Source: Mycolicibacterium sp. 018/SC-01/001
Lineage (GTDB): Bacteria; Actinomycetota; Actinomycetes; Mycobacteriales; Mycobacteriaceae
DNA: 64,000 bases
Assembly: GCF_007096635.1 (NCBI RefSeq)
Contig: NZ_VKAA01000009.1
Location: forward strand, 1-64,000
Direction: 5' to 3'
Shown here: one piece after another, positions 17,443 through 24,268 of the stretch
Layout of the letters: every line of letters starts with the position of its first letter
How positions within the stretch are numbered: the first letter of the stretch is position 1
Notes under the pieces: model-generated
Told to the model about the DNA's origin: nothing
Database searches by the model: none
The model's input: only the letters and a program-made list of their open reading frames with translations
Made by a program: the position numbers and the translations under genes

Positions 17443-18855
17443 GTGCAGACAGTCTTCGACGCTCCCGTCGACCCCGCCCTGGTGGACCGTGCCCTCTCCG
17501 GCAGCACGCTCGGCTCGGTGTGGCTGGACCCCGGCTCGGTGCACCGCCCGCAGCACCCCGCCATGTCCGGGCCGCTGACCGCCGACCTGCTCGTCGTCGG
17601 CGGCGGCTATGCCGGACTGTGGACCGCTCTGCACGCGGCGCGGCGACACCCCGACCGGCGCATCGTGCTGATCGAGGCCGACCGCATCGGGTGGGCGGCC
17701 TCGGGCCGCAACGGCGGTTTCGTCGAGGCGAGCATCACCCACGGTCACGAGAACGGCAAGACGCGCTGGCCCGACGAGATCGACACCCTCGAGGCGCTGG
17801 GTCTGGAGAACCTCGACGGGATGGAAGCCGAGATCGCCGAACTCGGTCTCGACACCGAATGGCAGCGCACCGGCATGCTCACCGTGGCGACCGAACCTCA
17901 CCAGGTGGAGTGGCTGGCGGAGTCCGCGCCGGATCACGGGCAGTTCCTCGACACCGCGGCGGTGCGCGCCGAGGTCGCCTCACCGACGTACCTCGCGGGC
18001 CTCTTCGACGCCGAGCACTGCGCGATCGTGCACCCGGCCAAGCTCGCTCTCGAACTCGCCCGTGCGTGCCAAGAGGCCGGCGTCGAGATCTTCGAGCACA
18101 CGACGGCGCGCCGCATCCACTCCGGCGGCGCCGCGCTGCGCGTCGACACCGACGGGCCCGCGCTGACGTGCCGCCAGATCGTGTTGGCCACCAACGTCTT
18201 TCCCAGTCTGCTGCGCCGCAACCGGCTGCACACCGTGCCGGTCTACGACTACGTGCTGGCCACCGAACCACTCACCGAGGCTCAGCTCGACCGCATCGGG
18301 TGGCGGCGCCGGCAGGGGATCGGCGACTCGGCCAACCAGTTCCACTACTACCGCCTGACGATGGACAACCGCATCGTCTGGGGCGGGTACGACGCGGTGT
18401 ACCACTTCGGCGGCAAGGTCAAGTCCAGCTACGAGGACCGCGCTGAGAGCTACCGCCGGCTCGCCGCGCACTTCTTCCTGACGTTCCCGGCACTCGACGA
18501 CGTGCGCTTCACGCACCGCTGGGCCGGCGCGATCGACACCAACACCCGGTTCTGTGCGCACTGGGGGACCGCGCGCGACGGCCGCGTCGCCTACGTCAAC
18601 GGGTTCACCGGCCTCGGCGTGGGAGCGGCCCGCTTCGCCGCCGACGTGTGCCTGGACCTGCTCGACGGACTCTCCACGCCGCGCACCCGCCTGGAGATGG
18701 TGCGCCGCAAACCGCTGCCCTTCCCGCCCGAACCGCTCGCCAGTGCCGGAATCCAGGCCACTCGGTGGTCGCTGGACCGTGCCGACCACAACGGCGGACG
18801 GCGCAACGCGCTGCTGCGCACCCTCGACGCTCTCGGGCTGGGCTTCGACTCCTGA
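17443..18855 (+). CDS. FAD-dependent oxidoreductase (DAO family)
   Basis: 470 aa from a GTG at 17443; an upstream in-frame ATG at 17308 lies inside erg3 and is unlikely. The FAD Rossmann motif DLLVVGGGYAGLWTALHAA is near residue 45-65, followed by the DAO pattern AASGRNGGF (flavin contact region) and a C-terminal GFTGLGVGAARFAADV (second FAD contact). It resembles gamma-glutamylputrescine oxidase/glycine-oxidase-like amine oxidoreductases. The natural substrate is unknown. Not part of the M. tuberculosis order between Rv1814 and Rv1815, so an insertion here or a loss there. Confidence 0.88.
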   Translation: MQTVFDAPVDPALVDRALSGSTLGSVWLDPGSVHRPQHPAMSGPLTADLLVVGGGYAGLWTALHAARRHPDRRIVLIEADRIGWAASGRNGGFVEASITHGHENGKTRWPDEIDTLEALGLENLDGMEAEIAELGLDTEWQRTGMLTVATEPHQVEWLAESAPDHGQFLDTAAVRAEVASPTYLAGLFDAEHCAIVHPAKLALELARACQEAGVEIFEHTTARRIHSGGAALRVDTDGPALTCRQIVLATNVFPSLLRRNRLHTVPVYDYVLATEPLTEAQLDRIGWRRRQGIGDSANQFHYYRLTMDNRIVWGGYDAVYHFGGKVKSSYEDRAESYRRLAAHFFLTFPALDDVRFTHRWAGAIDTNTRFCAHWGTARDGRVAYVNGFTGLGVGAARFAADVCLDLLDGLSTPRTRLEMVRRKPLPFPPEPLASAGIQATRWSLDRADHNGGRRNALLRTLDALGLGFDS

Positions 18856-18874
18856 CCCCGGTGACCAGCGCCGA

Positions 18875-18917
18875 GGTGTAACGCCCCGTTACCGGCCCGC
18901 GATGAGCCAGTTACACC
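18875..18917. repeat. GGTGTAAC/GTTACACC inverted repeat cluster
   Basis: GGTGTAAC (18875-18882) and GTTACACC (18910-18917) are perfect 8-bp inverted copies. A third partial copy, GTTAC (18888-18892), forms a closer GTAAC-N5-GTTAC dyad with the first. The cluster lies between the FAD oxidoreductase stop and the secreted-protease start. It could be a terminator stem or a regulator site. Confidence 0.45.
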
Positions 18918-18995
18918 GTCGGCCCGCGGGGGTATCACCACCGGACCGTGAGCGCGGCGGTCGCCGAGAACTCACCCGGGAAGAGTGGAGGGGCC

Positions 18996-19712
18996 GTGCC
19001 GAACCGATCGCCCAATCGCCTGTCGGGCCGTCATGCGCTGACGGCCGCGGTCGTCGCGGCGCTCGCGCTGCTGGTTCCCTCGGTGCCCGCCGGTGCGCAG
19101 CCCGATCCGCTGGTGCACCCCGGCATGGAGATCCACCAGGACTCGGTCCTGTGCACCCTCGGCTACGTCGACCCCGCGACCCGCACGGCGTTCACCGCGG
19201 GCCACTGCCGGGCGTCGGGCACCGTCACCGACAAGTCGGGCACCGTCATCGGGACCCAGGGCTCGTTCCGCGACAACACCCCCGACGGCACCACCATCGA
19301 CACCAACCATCAGATCGCCGACTGGGAGGTCATCCACCTGCTGCCGTCGGCACCCATCAGCAACGTCCTGCCCAGCGGGAAAGCGCTGGTGACCGATCCC
19401 GCCGTGCTGCCCGTCGCGGGGATGCCGGTCTGCCACTTCGGTGTCGTGACGGGGGAGAGTTGCGGGACCGTGGAGGCCGTCAACAACGGGTGGTTCACGA
19501 TGGCGGACGGCGTCGTGAGCCGCAAGGGCGACTCCGGCGGACCGGTCTACACGACCACGCCCGACGGGCGCACGGTGCTGATCGGTGTGTTCAACAGCAC
19601 CTGGGGCACCTACCCGGCCGCCGTCTCGTGGCAGAGGGCCAGCGCCGAGGCCCGCGCGGACACCATCTCGGCGGCCTCCGCCGAGATCACGCCGGTCTCC
19701 GCGCAGCCCTAA
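18996..19712 (+). CDS. secreted trypsin-like serine protease homologue (Rv1815 type)
   Basis: 238 aa from a GTG at 18996, chosen for the GGAGG five bases upstream. Signal peptide with core AAVVAALALLVPSVPAGA. The S1 chymotrypsin-fold triad appears intact: His in FTAGHCRAS, Asp in the NHQIADWEV region, Ser in RKGDSGGPVY. Cys pairs (VLCTLGY/GHCR; VCHFGV/ESCGTV) fit disulfides. Strong similarity and position match Rv1815. Exported; substrate unknown. Its stop overlaps the convergent F420-type gene by 4 nt. Confidence 0.9.
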   Translation: MPNRSPNRLSGRHALTAAVVAALALLVPSVPAGAQPDPLVHPGMEIHQDSVLCTLGYVDPATRTAFTAGHCRASGTVTDKSGTVIGTQGSFRDNTPDGTTIDTNHQIADWEVIHLLPSAPISNVLPSGKALVTDPAVLPVAGMPVCHFGVVTGESCGTVEAVNNGWFTMADGVVSRKGDSGGPVYTTTPDGRTVLIGVFNSTWGTYPAAVSWQRASAEARADTISAASAEITPVSAQP

Positions 19713-20146
19713 TCCAGCGCGAACACTGGGATCGTCGGCGCGACCTGCCGAATCTGGTCGTCGGTCGATGTCGGCGTCAGGCCGCCGATGTGCCCCCTGA
19801 CCTGCCAGTACCACCGGTCCAGGTAGGGGCGCAGCAGTGCCGGCTTGGCCTCGTCGGGCAGTTCGACGGCGCTGCGCCGCCGCGCACGCCGGCGGGGTCC
19901 GATCTCGACCTCACCCGCCGCGCGCACGTTGCGCGCCCACTGGGTGTTGCCCCGGGGTGAGATCAGGTAGTCGCGGCCGTCGACGCTCAGCAGGTTGATC
20001 ACCACCTGACGCTGCTCGCCGCTGGTCCGCCCCCGCACCCGCAGCGCGGCGCTGCCCTGAATGCTCACGCCACGTTCGGCGAGCCACCGGATCGCGGCAT
20101 TCACCAGGCGAGAACCCGGTCCAGGGACGTCATAGCGCTCGGTCAT
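19709..20146 (-). CDS. DDN-like F420H2-dependent nitroreductase-family protein
   Basis: 145 aa from the ATG at 20146, with a GGGGAGG ribosome site upstream. Split-barrel pattern of the deazaflavin-dependent nitroreductase (DUF385) family: ALRVRGRTSGEQRQVVINLL, DGRDYLISPRGNTQWARNVR, and the C-terminal WYWQVRGHIGGL. These proteins bind F420 and reduce quinones or other electron-poor substrates. It is divergent from the TetR gene with two palindromic operators between them, so it is the likely target of that regulator. Confidence 0.87.
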   Translation of the reverse strand: MTERYDVPGPGSRLVNAAIRWLAERGVSIQGSAALRVRGRTSGEQRQVVINLLSVDGRDYLISPRGNTQWARNVRAAGEVEIGPRRRARRRSAVELPDEAKPALLRPYLDRWYWQVRGHIGGLTPTSTDDQIRQVAPTIPVFALD

Positions 20147-20164
20147 GTCCTGCCTCCCCTGTCT

Positions 20165-20179
20165 GAGAGCACTGCTCTC
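20165..20179. promoter_or_regulatory. palindromic operator 1 (TetR/DDN-like intergenic region)
   Basis: GAGAGCACTGCTCTC has 7-bp perfect arms around a single central base. It lies 18 bp before the DDN-like start, covering its ribosome or promoter region. Strong candidate operator for the divergent TetR regulator. Confidence 0.75.
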
Positions 20180-20210
20180 GAAACGATGACACGCTGCCTC
20201 CTGAAAAGCA

Positions 20211-20223
20211 AGAGCAGTGCTCT
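20211..20223. promoter_or_regulatory. palindromic operator 2 (same motif)
   Basis: AGAGCAGTGCTCT repeats the AGAGCA-N-TGCTCT motif of operator 1, with centres 45 bp apart. It lies 22 bp before the TetR GTG start, which implies autoregulation. Confidence 0.75.
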
Positions 20224-20245
20224 CGGATGTGTCACACTGATTGCC

Positions 20246-20926
20246 GTGGGCAGTCGGCAGGACAGCAGGGCGCGGATCGAGCGGCAGATCGTCGAGGTCG
20301 GGCGGCGCCACCTCGTCACCGACGGCGCGGCAGGGTTGTCATTACGCGCGATCGCTCGTGACCTCGGCATGGTCTCGTCAGCGGTGTACCGCTACGTCGC
20401 CAGCCGCGACGAGCTGCTGACCCTGCTGCTGATCGAGCTCTACACCGAGCTCGCCGATGCGGTCGACCGAGCCCACCGTGCGGCGCCCCCGGACTGGCGC
20501 GAACAACTGTCCGCCGTCGCGCACACCGCTCGGACGTGGGCGCTGGGGCAACCGGCGTGTTGGGCGCTGCTCTACGGCAGCCCCGTGCCCGGCTACCACG
20601 CGCCGGCCGACCGCACCGTCACACCCGGCACGCGCGTGATCGGAACCCTGTTCGGCATCGTCGACGCCGCCGTGACCGGAGGCGCGATCGCCTCGTCGAA
20701 AGTGCCTGCGCCCGAACCGCTCTCGTCGGATTTCCGCAGGCTTGCGGTCGAGTTCGGGGTCGGCCTCGACGACGCCACACTCGCGCGGTGCTTCCTCCTG
20801 TGGGCCTCGCTCGTCGGCGCGATCAGCCTGGAGGTGTTCGGCCAGTACGGTGCCGACACGCTGACCGACCCCGCGCTGGTCTTCGACGCTCAGGTGCGCC
20901 TACTGACCGAGATGCTGGCGGGCTGA
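20246..20926 (+). CDS. TetR family transcriptional regulator (Rv1816 type)
   Basis: 226 aa from a GTG at 20246, placed just after the second palindrome; longer reading would overlap the operator. N-terminal helix-turn-helix: LSLRAIARDLGMVSSAVYRYVASRDELL (split over residues ~30-57). The C-terminal ligand domain is the TetR_C_33-like type (PACWALLYGSPVPGYHAP). Similar in length and sequence to Rv1816 (234 aa) and in the same position between Rv1815 and Rv1817 homologues. It very likely represses itself and the DDN-like gene through the AGAGCA-N-TGCTCT sites. Ligand unknown. Confidence 0.92.
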   Translation: MGSRQDSRARIERQIVEVGRRHLVTDGAAGLSLRAIARDLGMVSSAVYRYVASRDELLTLLLIELYTELADAVDRAHRAAPPDWREQLSAVAHTARTWALGQPACWALLYGSPVPGYHAPADRTVTPGTRVIGTLFGIVDAAVTGGAIASSKVPAPEPLSSDFRRLAVEFGVGLDDATLARCFLLWASLVGAISLEVFGQYGADTLTDPALVFDAQVRLLTEMLAG

Positions 20927-20929
20927 CCC

Positions 20930-21451
20930 TCAGTAACCGCGGCTGCCACTCGGCGAGATCACGAAGCCGTGCTCCCCGTAATGACGATCCGGCGGATCGA
21001 CGGTGTCGGCCGGCCACGACGCCGGCTTGGCCGCGTGACAGGCGAGCGTCTCGGCGTCGGGGAGCGCGCACACCACACCGTTGCCCGCGTCGAAGCGCGA
21101 CCCCACCGGCAGCAGCCGCGGCGCCGAATCGGCCCGCCCCATGTCGGAGTCCGTGAAGACCGCGTCGTGGGTGAGGGACACGGAGACCGTCGTGGCGTCG
21201 GTGCCCGCCAACGGGCCGGAGCAGACGATCCCGAGGTCGGGGATCAGGCTGTCTTGGCAGCGCACACCCGCCGAGTTGGCGAAGATCCAGCCCGACATGC
21301 TCGGATGGGCGCCGAGCACCTGATAAGGGGCGGGATCGACTGCCGGGTACGCCGTCACGTCGACGTCCGGCGGGGTGGCCTGCGCGGGCGCCGCGCAGGC
21401 CAGCAGGACGGCGGCGACCAGGGCGGCGGCGGGAGCGGCCAGGGTGGGCAT
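20930..21451 (-). CDS. secreted protein of unknown function
   Basis: 173 aa, ATG at 21451. Signal peptide with an Ala-rich core (AALVAAVLLACAAPAQA) cleaved before TPPDVD; the Cys in the core is not a convincing lipobox. The mature domain is compact with four Cys (VRCQDSL, IVCSGPL, VVCALPD, LACHAAK), suggesting two disulfides, and ends HGFVISPSGSRGY. I recall similar short exported mycobacterial proteins but no function. It begins about 30 bp after the stop of the minus-strand dinucleotide-binding gene. Confidence 0.8.
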   Translation of the reverse strand: MPTLAAPAAALVAAVLLACAAPAQATPPDVDVTAYPAVDPAPYQVLGAHPSMSGWIFANSAGVRCQDSLIPDLGIVCSGPLAGTDATTVSVSLTHDAVFTDSDMGRADSAPRLLPVGSRFDAGNGVVCALPDAETLACHAAKPASWPADTVDPPDRHYGEHGFVISPSGSRGY

Positions 21452-21482
21452 GTCGTGACTATCGCGGCGGCCGCCGGGGTTG

Positions 21483-22145
21483 TTAGCGCGCGGACCACGC
21501 CGCGGTTCGTTCGGGCGACGCCTCGGCCAGCGCGCGCACCGTCTTCTCGGCGTCGAAGTCCTTGCCGTACACCGGCGTTCCCGGCTGTTGGCGCCAGGAC
21601 TCGGAGATGGGGCCGGCGTGGACCGGGTCGAAGCCCAGCGTATCGACGATGTCGTGCACCAGATCGCGGCCCGGACCGTCCTCCCCGGCGACCGGCAGAG
21701 CGATCCGGCCGGCCGCACCGCGCGGCTTCCCGCTCTCGAGCAGGTGCTTCCACCAGATGCCGTTGAAGACCTTGAACACGGGAGCGCCGATCTGTTCTGC
21801 GACCCAGGCACTTTCGACCTGACCGTCCTCGATCGCGGCGATCTCCCCGTCACGCTGCTGCGGGTAGTAGTTGTTGGTCTCGATCACCGGCGCGCCGGGT
21901 CTGCGTGCATCGACGATGCCGGGCGCGAGATCGGGAACGTTCTTCTGCGGGATGCTGACGATCACCAGATCGGCATCGGCTGCGGCCTCGCCGGCCCACA
22001 CCGCCGTGGCTCCCGTCTCCTCGGCCAGCTCGGCGAGCGTCTCCGGCGACCGCGAGTTGGCCACCCGCACGTCGTGGCCCAGCTCACGCAGGCGGCGAGT
22101 GAGTGTTCCGCCGATCAAACCGGCTCCGATGATTCCGATGCGCAC
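21483..22145 (-). CDS. NADP/F420-reductase-like dinucleotide-binding protein
   Basis: 220 aa, ATG at 22145. N-terminal Rossmann fold MRIGIIGAGLIGGTLTRRL with the NSRSPETL loop typical of NADP-preferring F420H2:NADP oxidoreductase (fno)-like proteins of COG2085. The helix VPDLAPGIVDARRPG and the IETNNYYP motif are also in that family. It could move hydride between F420 and NADP, or be one of the many COG2085 proteins of unknown role. It is divergent from the VOC/flavoprotein pair; the KstR-type box between them could serve both directions. Confidence 0.85.
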   Translation of the reverse strand: MRIGIIGAGLIGGTLTRRLRELGHDVRVANSRSPETLAELAEETGATAVWAGEAAADADLVIVSIPQKNVPDLAPGIVDARRPGAPVIETNNYYPQQRDGEIAAIEDGQVESAWVAEQIGAPVFKVFNGIWWKHLLESGKPRGAAGRIALPVAGEDGPGRDLVHDIVDTLGFDPVHAGPISESWRQQPGTPVYGKDFDAEKTVRALAEASPERTAAWSAR

Positions 22146-22221
22146 AGTGGGGCTCCTTGATCTGTGACGTGGTCACCTTCGCCGGGAAACGCCGGACCCA
22201 CCCCGGCTATTCCGGCAGAAA

Positions 22222-22235
22222 TAGAACACGTTCTA
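22222..22235. promoter_or_regulatory. KstR-type operator
   Basis: TAGAACACGTTCTA matches TNNAACNNGTTNNA, the known mycobacterial KstR (cholesterol catabolism repressor) motif, with 6-bp perfect arms. It sits 21 bp upstream of a TATCCT -10 element, so a bound repressor would cover the -35 region of the VOC/flavoprotein operon. Confidence 0.8.
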
Positions 22236-22256
22236 GCACCAGCGGTCCGCTGGCGA

Positions 22257-22262
22257 TATCCT
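22257..22262 (+). promoter_or_regulatory. -10 element (TATCCT) of the VOC/flavoprotein operon
   Basis: TATCCT fits TANNNT and ends 7 bp before the ATG at 22270, implying a leaderless transcript. No Shine-Dalgarno is present. Confidence 0.5.
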
Positions 22263-22269
22263 CGACTCG

Positions 22270-22761
22270 ATGCTTGACCAGACACCTGTCCAGATTGCGT
22301 GGGTGACGCGCGACCTGGACGCCACCGAGGCAGCGCTGACCACCCTGCTGGGTGCACGCACCTGGGTGCGCATGCCGGACGTGCACTTCGGTCCCGAGAC
22401 CTGCACGTACCGGGGGGAGCCCGCCGACCACGTCGCCGATGTCGCCCTGAGCTACGCCGGAGACACCCAGCTCGAGGTGATCGCGCCGGTCCGCGGGCGC
22501 AGCATCTACACCGAATTCCTCGACCGCAGCGGCCCCGGCCTGCACCACGTGTGCCGGGCCGCGCCGGACCTCGAGGCATTCGAGGACGCCGTGGAGGCCG
22601 CCGAACGCGACGGCACGCCGGTCGCGATGGCAGGCACCATGGCCGGCATGCGGTTCGCCTACCTCGAAGCCCCCGACGCCGGTGTGCCCTACATCGAAAT
22701 CGCCTATGTCCCAGACGAACTCGCCGCATTCTTCGACCACATCAAACAGGAGCAGACGTGA
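22270..22761 (+). CDS. VOC family (glyoxalase/dioxygenase superfamily) protein
   Basis: 163 aa. It begins MLDQTPVQIAWVTRDLDATE, the first beta-alpha-beta unit, and carries VOC metal-site-like positions in LEVIAPV (Glu), GLHHVCRAAPD (His) and VPYIEIAYVP (Glu). The layout matches methylmalonyl-CoA epimerase-like and steroid-ring lyase-like VOC proteins. The GTGA overlap with the flavoprotein gene shows they are translated together. With the KstR box upstream, a role in sterol-derived intermediates is likely but the reaction is unknown. Confidence 0.85.
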   Translation: MLDQTPVQIAWVTRDLDATEAALTTLLGARTWVRMPDVHFGPETCTYRGEPADHVADVALSYAGDTQLEVIAPVRGRSIYTEFLDRSGPGLHHVCRAAPDLEAFEDAVEAAERDGTPVAMAGTMAGMRFAYLEAPDAGVPYIEIAYVPDELAAFFDHIKQEQT

Positions 22762-24263
22762 GCTTGCCCATTCCCGACACCGTCCGCGCCGCCGAGGTGA
22801 CGTCGTGGTCCGATGACGCCGACGTCGTCGTCATCGGGTTCGGCATCGCCGGCGGGTGCGCCGCCGTCAGTGCCGCCGCCGCCGGCGCACGGGTGCTCGT
22901 GCTGGAGAAGGCCGCCGCTGCCGGCGGCACCACCTCGATGGCCGGCGGCCACTTCTACCTCGGTGGTGGCACGGCGGTCCAGCAGGCCACCGGCCACCCG
23001 GATTCCCCCGAGGAGATGTACAAGTACCTGGTCTCCCAGTCCCGCGATCCCGAGCACGACAAGATCCGCGCGTACTGCGAGGGCAGCGTCGAACACTTCG
23101 ACTGGCTGGAGGCGCTCGGCTTCCAGTTCGAGCGCAGCTACTACCCCGGCAAGGTCGTCGTGCCGCCCGGCACCGAGGGACTGTCCTACACCGGCAACGA
23201 GAAGGTCTGGCCGTTCTGCGAGCAGGCCGTGCCCGCGCCGCGGGGACACTCCGTGCCGGTGCCCGGCGAGCTCGGCGGCGCCGGAATGGTCATCGACCTG
23301 CTCGTGGCGCGTGCCGGCGAACTCGGCGTGCAGTTCCGCTATGAGACGGGCGCGACGGCACTGGTGCTCGACGACACCGGCGCCGTGGCCGGGGTGCGCT
23401 GGAAGCACTTCGGTGAGACGGGCGACATCAAGGCCAAGGCCGTCGTGATCGCCGCGGGCGGCTTCGCGATGAACGCCGAGTTGGTCGCCGAGTACACCCC
23501 GGCGCTCGGGACGCAGCGCAAGACCAAACACCACGGCACGGTCGCGCCGTACATCCTGGGCAACCCCAACGACGACGGGCTCGCGATCGGGCTCGGTGTC
23601 TCCGCCGGCGGTATCGCCACCCACATGGACCAGCTGTTCATCACCGCCGCCGCGTATCCACCCGAGATCCTGCTCACCGGTGTCATCGTCAACGCCGAAG
23701 GCAACCGGTTCGTCGCCGAGGACTCCTACCATGCCCGCACGTCGGCGTTCGTGCTCGAACAGCCCGATCAGGTCGCCTACCTGATCGTCGACGAGGCGCA
23801 CATGCAGATGCCCGAGATGCCGCTGATCAAATTCATCGACGGCTGGGAGACGGTCGCGGAGATGGAGCAGGCGCTCGGCATCCCCGCCGGCAATCTCGCC
23901 GCTACGCTCGACCGCTACAACGCAGGCGCCGCCCGTGGCGAGGATCCCGACTTCCACAAGCAGCCCGAGTACGTCGCCGTCCAGGACCAGGGTCCCTGGG
24001 CCGCGTTCGACCTGTCGCTGGGCCGGGCCATGTACTCCGGGTTCACGATGGGCGGCCTGAAGGTCTCGCTCGACGGCGAGGTGCAGCGCGCAGACGGCAG
24101 CCCCGTCCCCGGCCTGTACGCGGCCGGAGCCTGTGCGTCGAACATCGCGCAGGACGGTATGGGGTACGCCAGCGGAACCCAGCTGGGGGAGGGATCGTTC
24201 TTCGGCCGCCGCGCCGGCACGCACGCCGCCGCCCGGGCGGCGGCCAGCACGGCAGCCGTGTAG
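22758..24263 (+). CDS. FAD-binding dehydrogenase, fumarate reductase/3-ketosteroid dehydrogenase type (Rv1817 type)
   Basis: 501 aa from a GTG at 22758 overlapping the VOC stop. N-terminal FAD motif DVVVIGFGIAGGCAAVSAAA and the EKAAAAGGTTSMAGG loop, the long substrate domain, and a C-terminal FAD contact (GLYAAGACASNIAQDGMGYASG). This is the FRD/SDH flavoprotein fold shared with 3-ketosteroid delta1-dehydrogenases. Length and sequence fit Rv1817 (~487 aa). The KstR-type operator supports a steroid or sterol-side-chain role; the exact substrate is unassigned. Confidence 0.9.
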   Translation: MSLPIPDTVRAAEVTSWSDDADVVVIGFGIAGGCAAVSAAAAGARVLVLEKAAAAGGTTSMAGGHFYLGGGTAVQQATGHPDSPEEMYKYLVSQSRDPEHDKIRAYCEGSVEHFDWLEALGFQFERSYYPGKVVVPPGTEGLSYTGNEKVWPFCEQAVPAPRGHSVPVPGELGGAGMVIDLLVARAGELGVQFRYETGATALVLDDTGAVAGVRWKHFGETGDIKAKAVVIAAGGFAMNAELVAEYTPALGTQRKTKHHGTVAPYILGNPNDDGLAIGLGVSAGGIATHMDQLFITAAAYPPEILLTGVIVNAEGNRFVAEDSYHARTSAFVLEQPDQVAYLIVDEAHMQMPEMPLIKFIDGWETVAEMEQALGIPAGNLAATLDRYNAGAARGEDPDFHKQPEYVAVQDQGPWAAFDLSLGRAMYSGFTMGGLKVSLDGEVQRADGSPVPGLYAAGACASNIAQDGMGYASGTQLGEGSFFGRRAGTHAAARAAASTAAV

Positions 24264-24268
24264 GCGGG

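Noticed and set aside
21400..21451. Lipobox in the secreted protein at 20930-21451
   Set aside because: The Cys in LLACAAP sits within the hydrophobic core and an AQA-TPP cleavage site follows, so an ordinary signal peptide is more likely, though a lipoprotein is not excluded.
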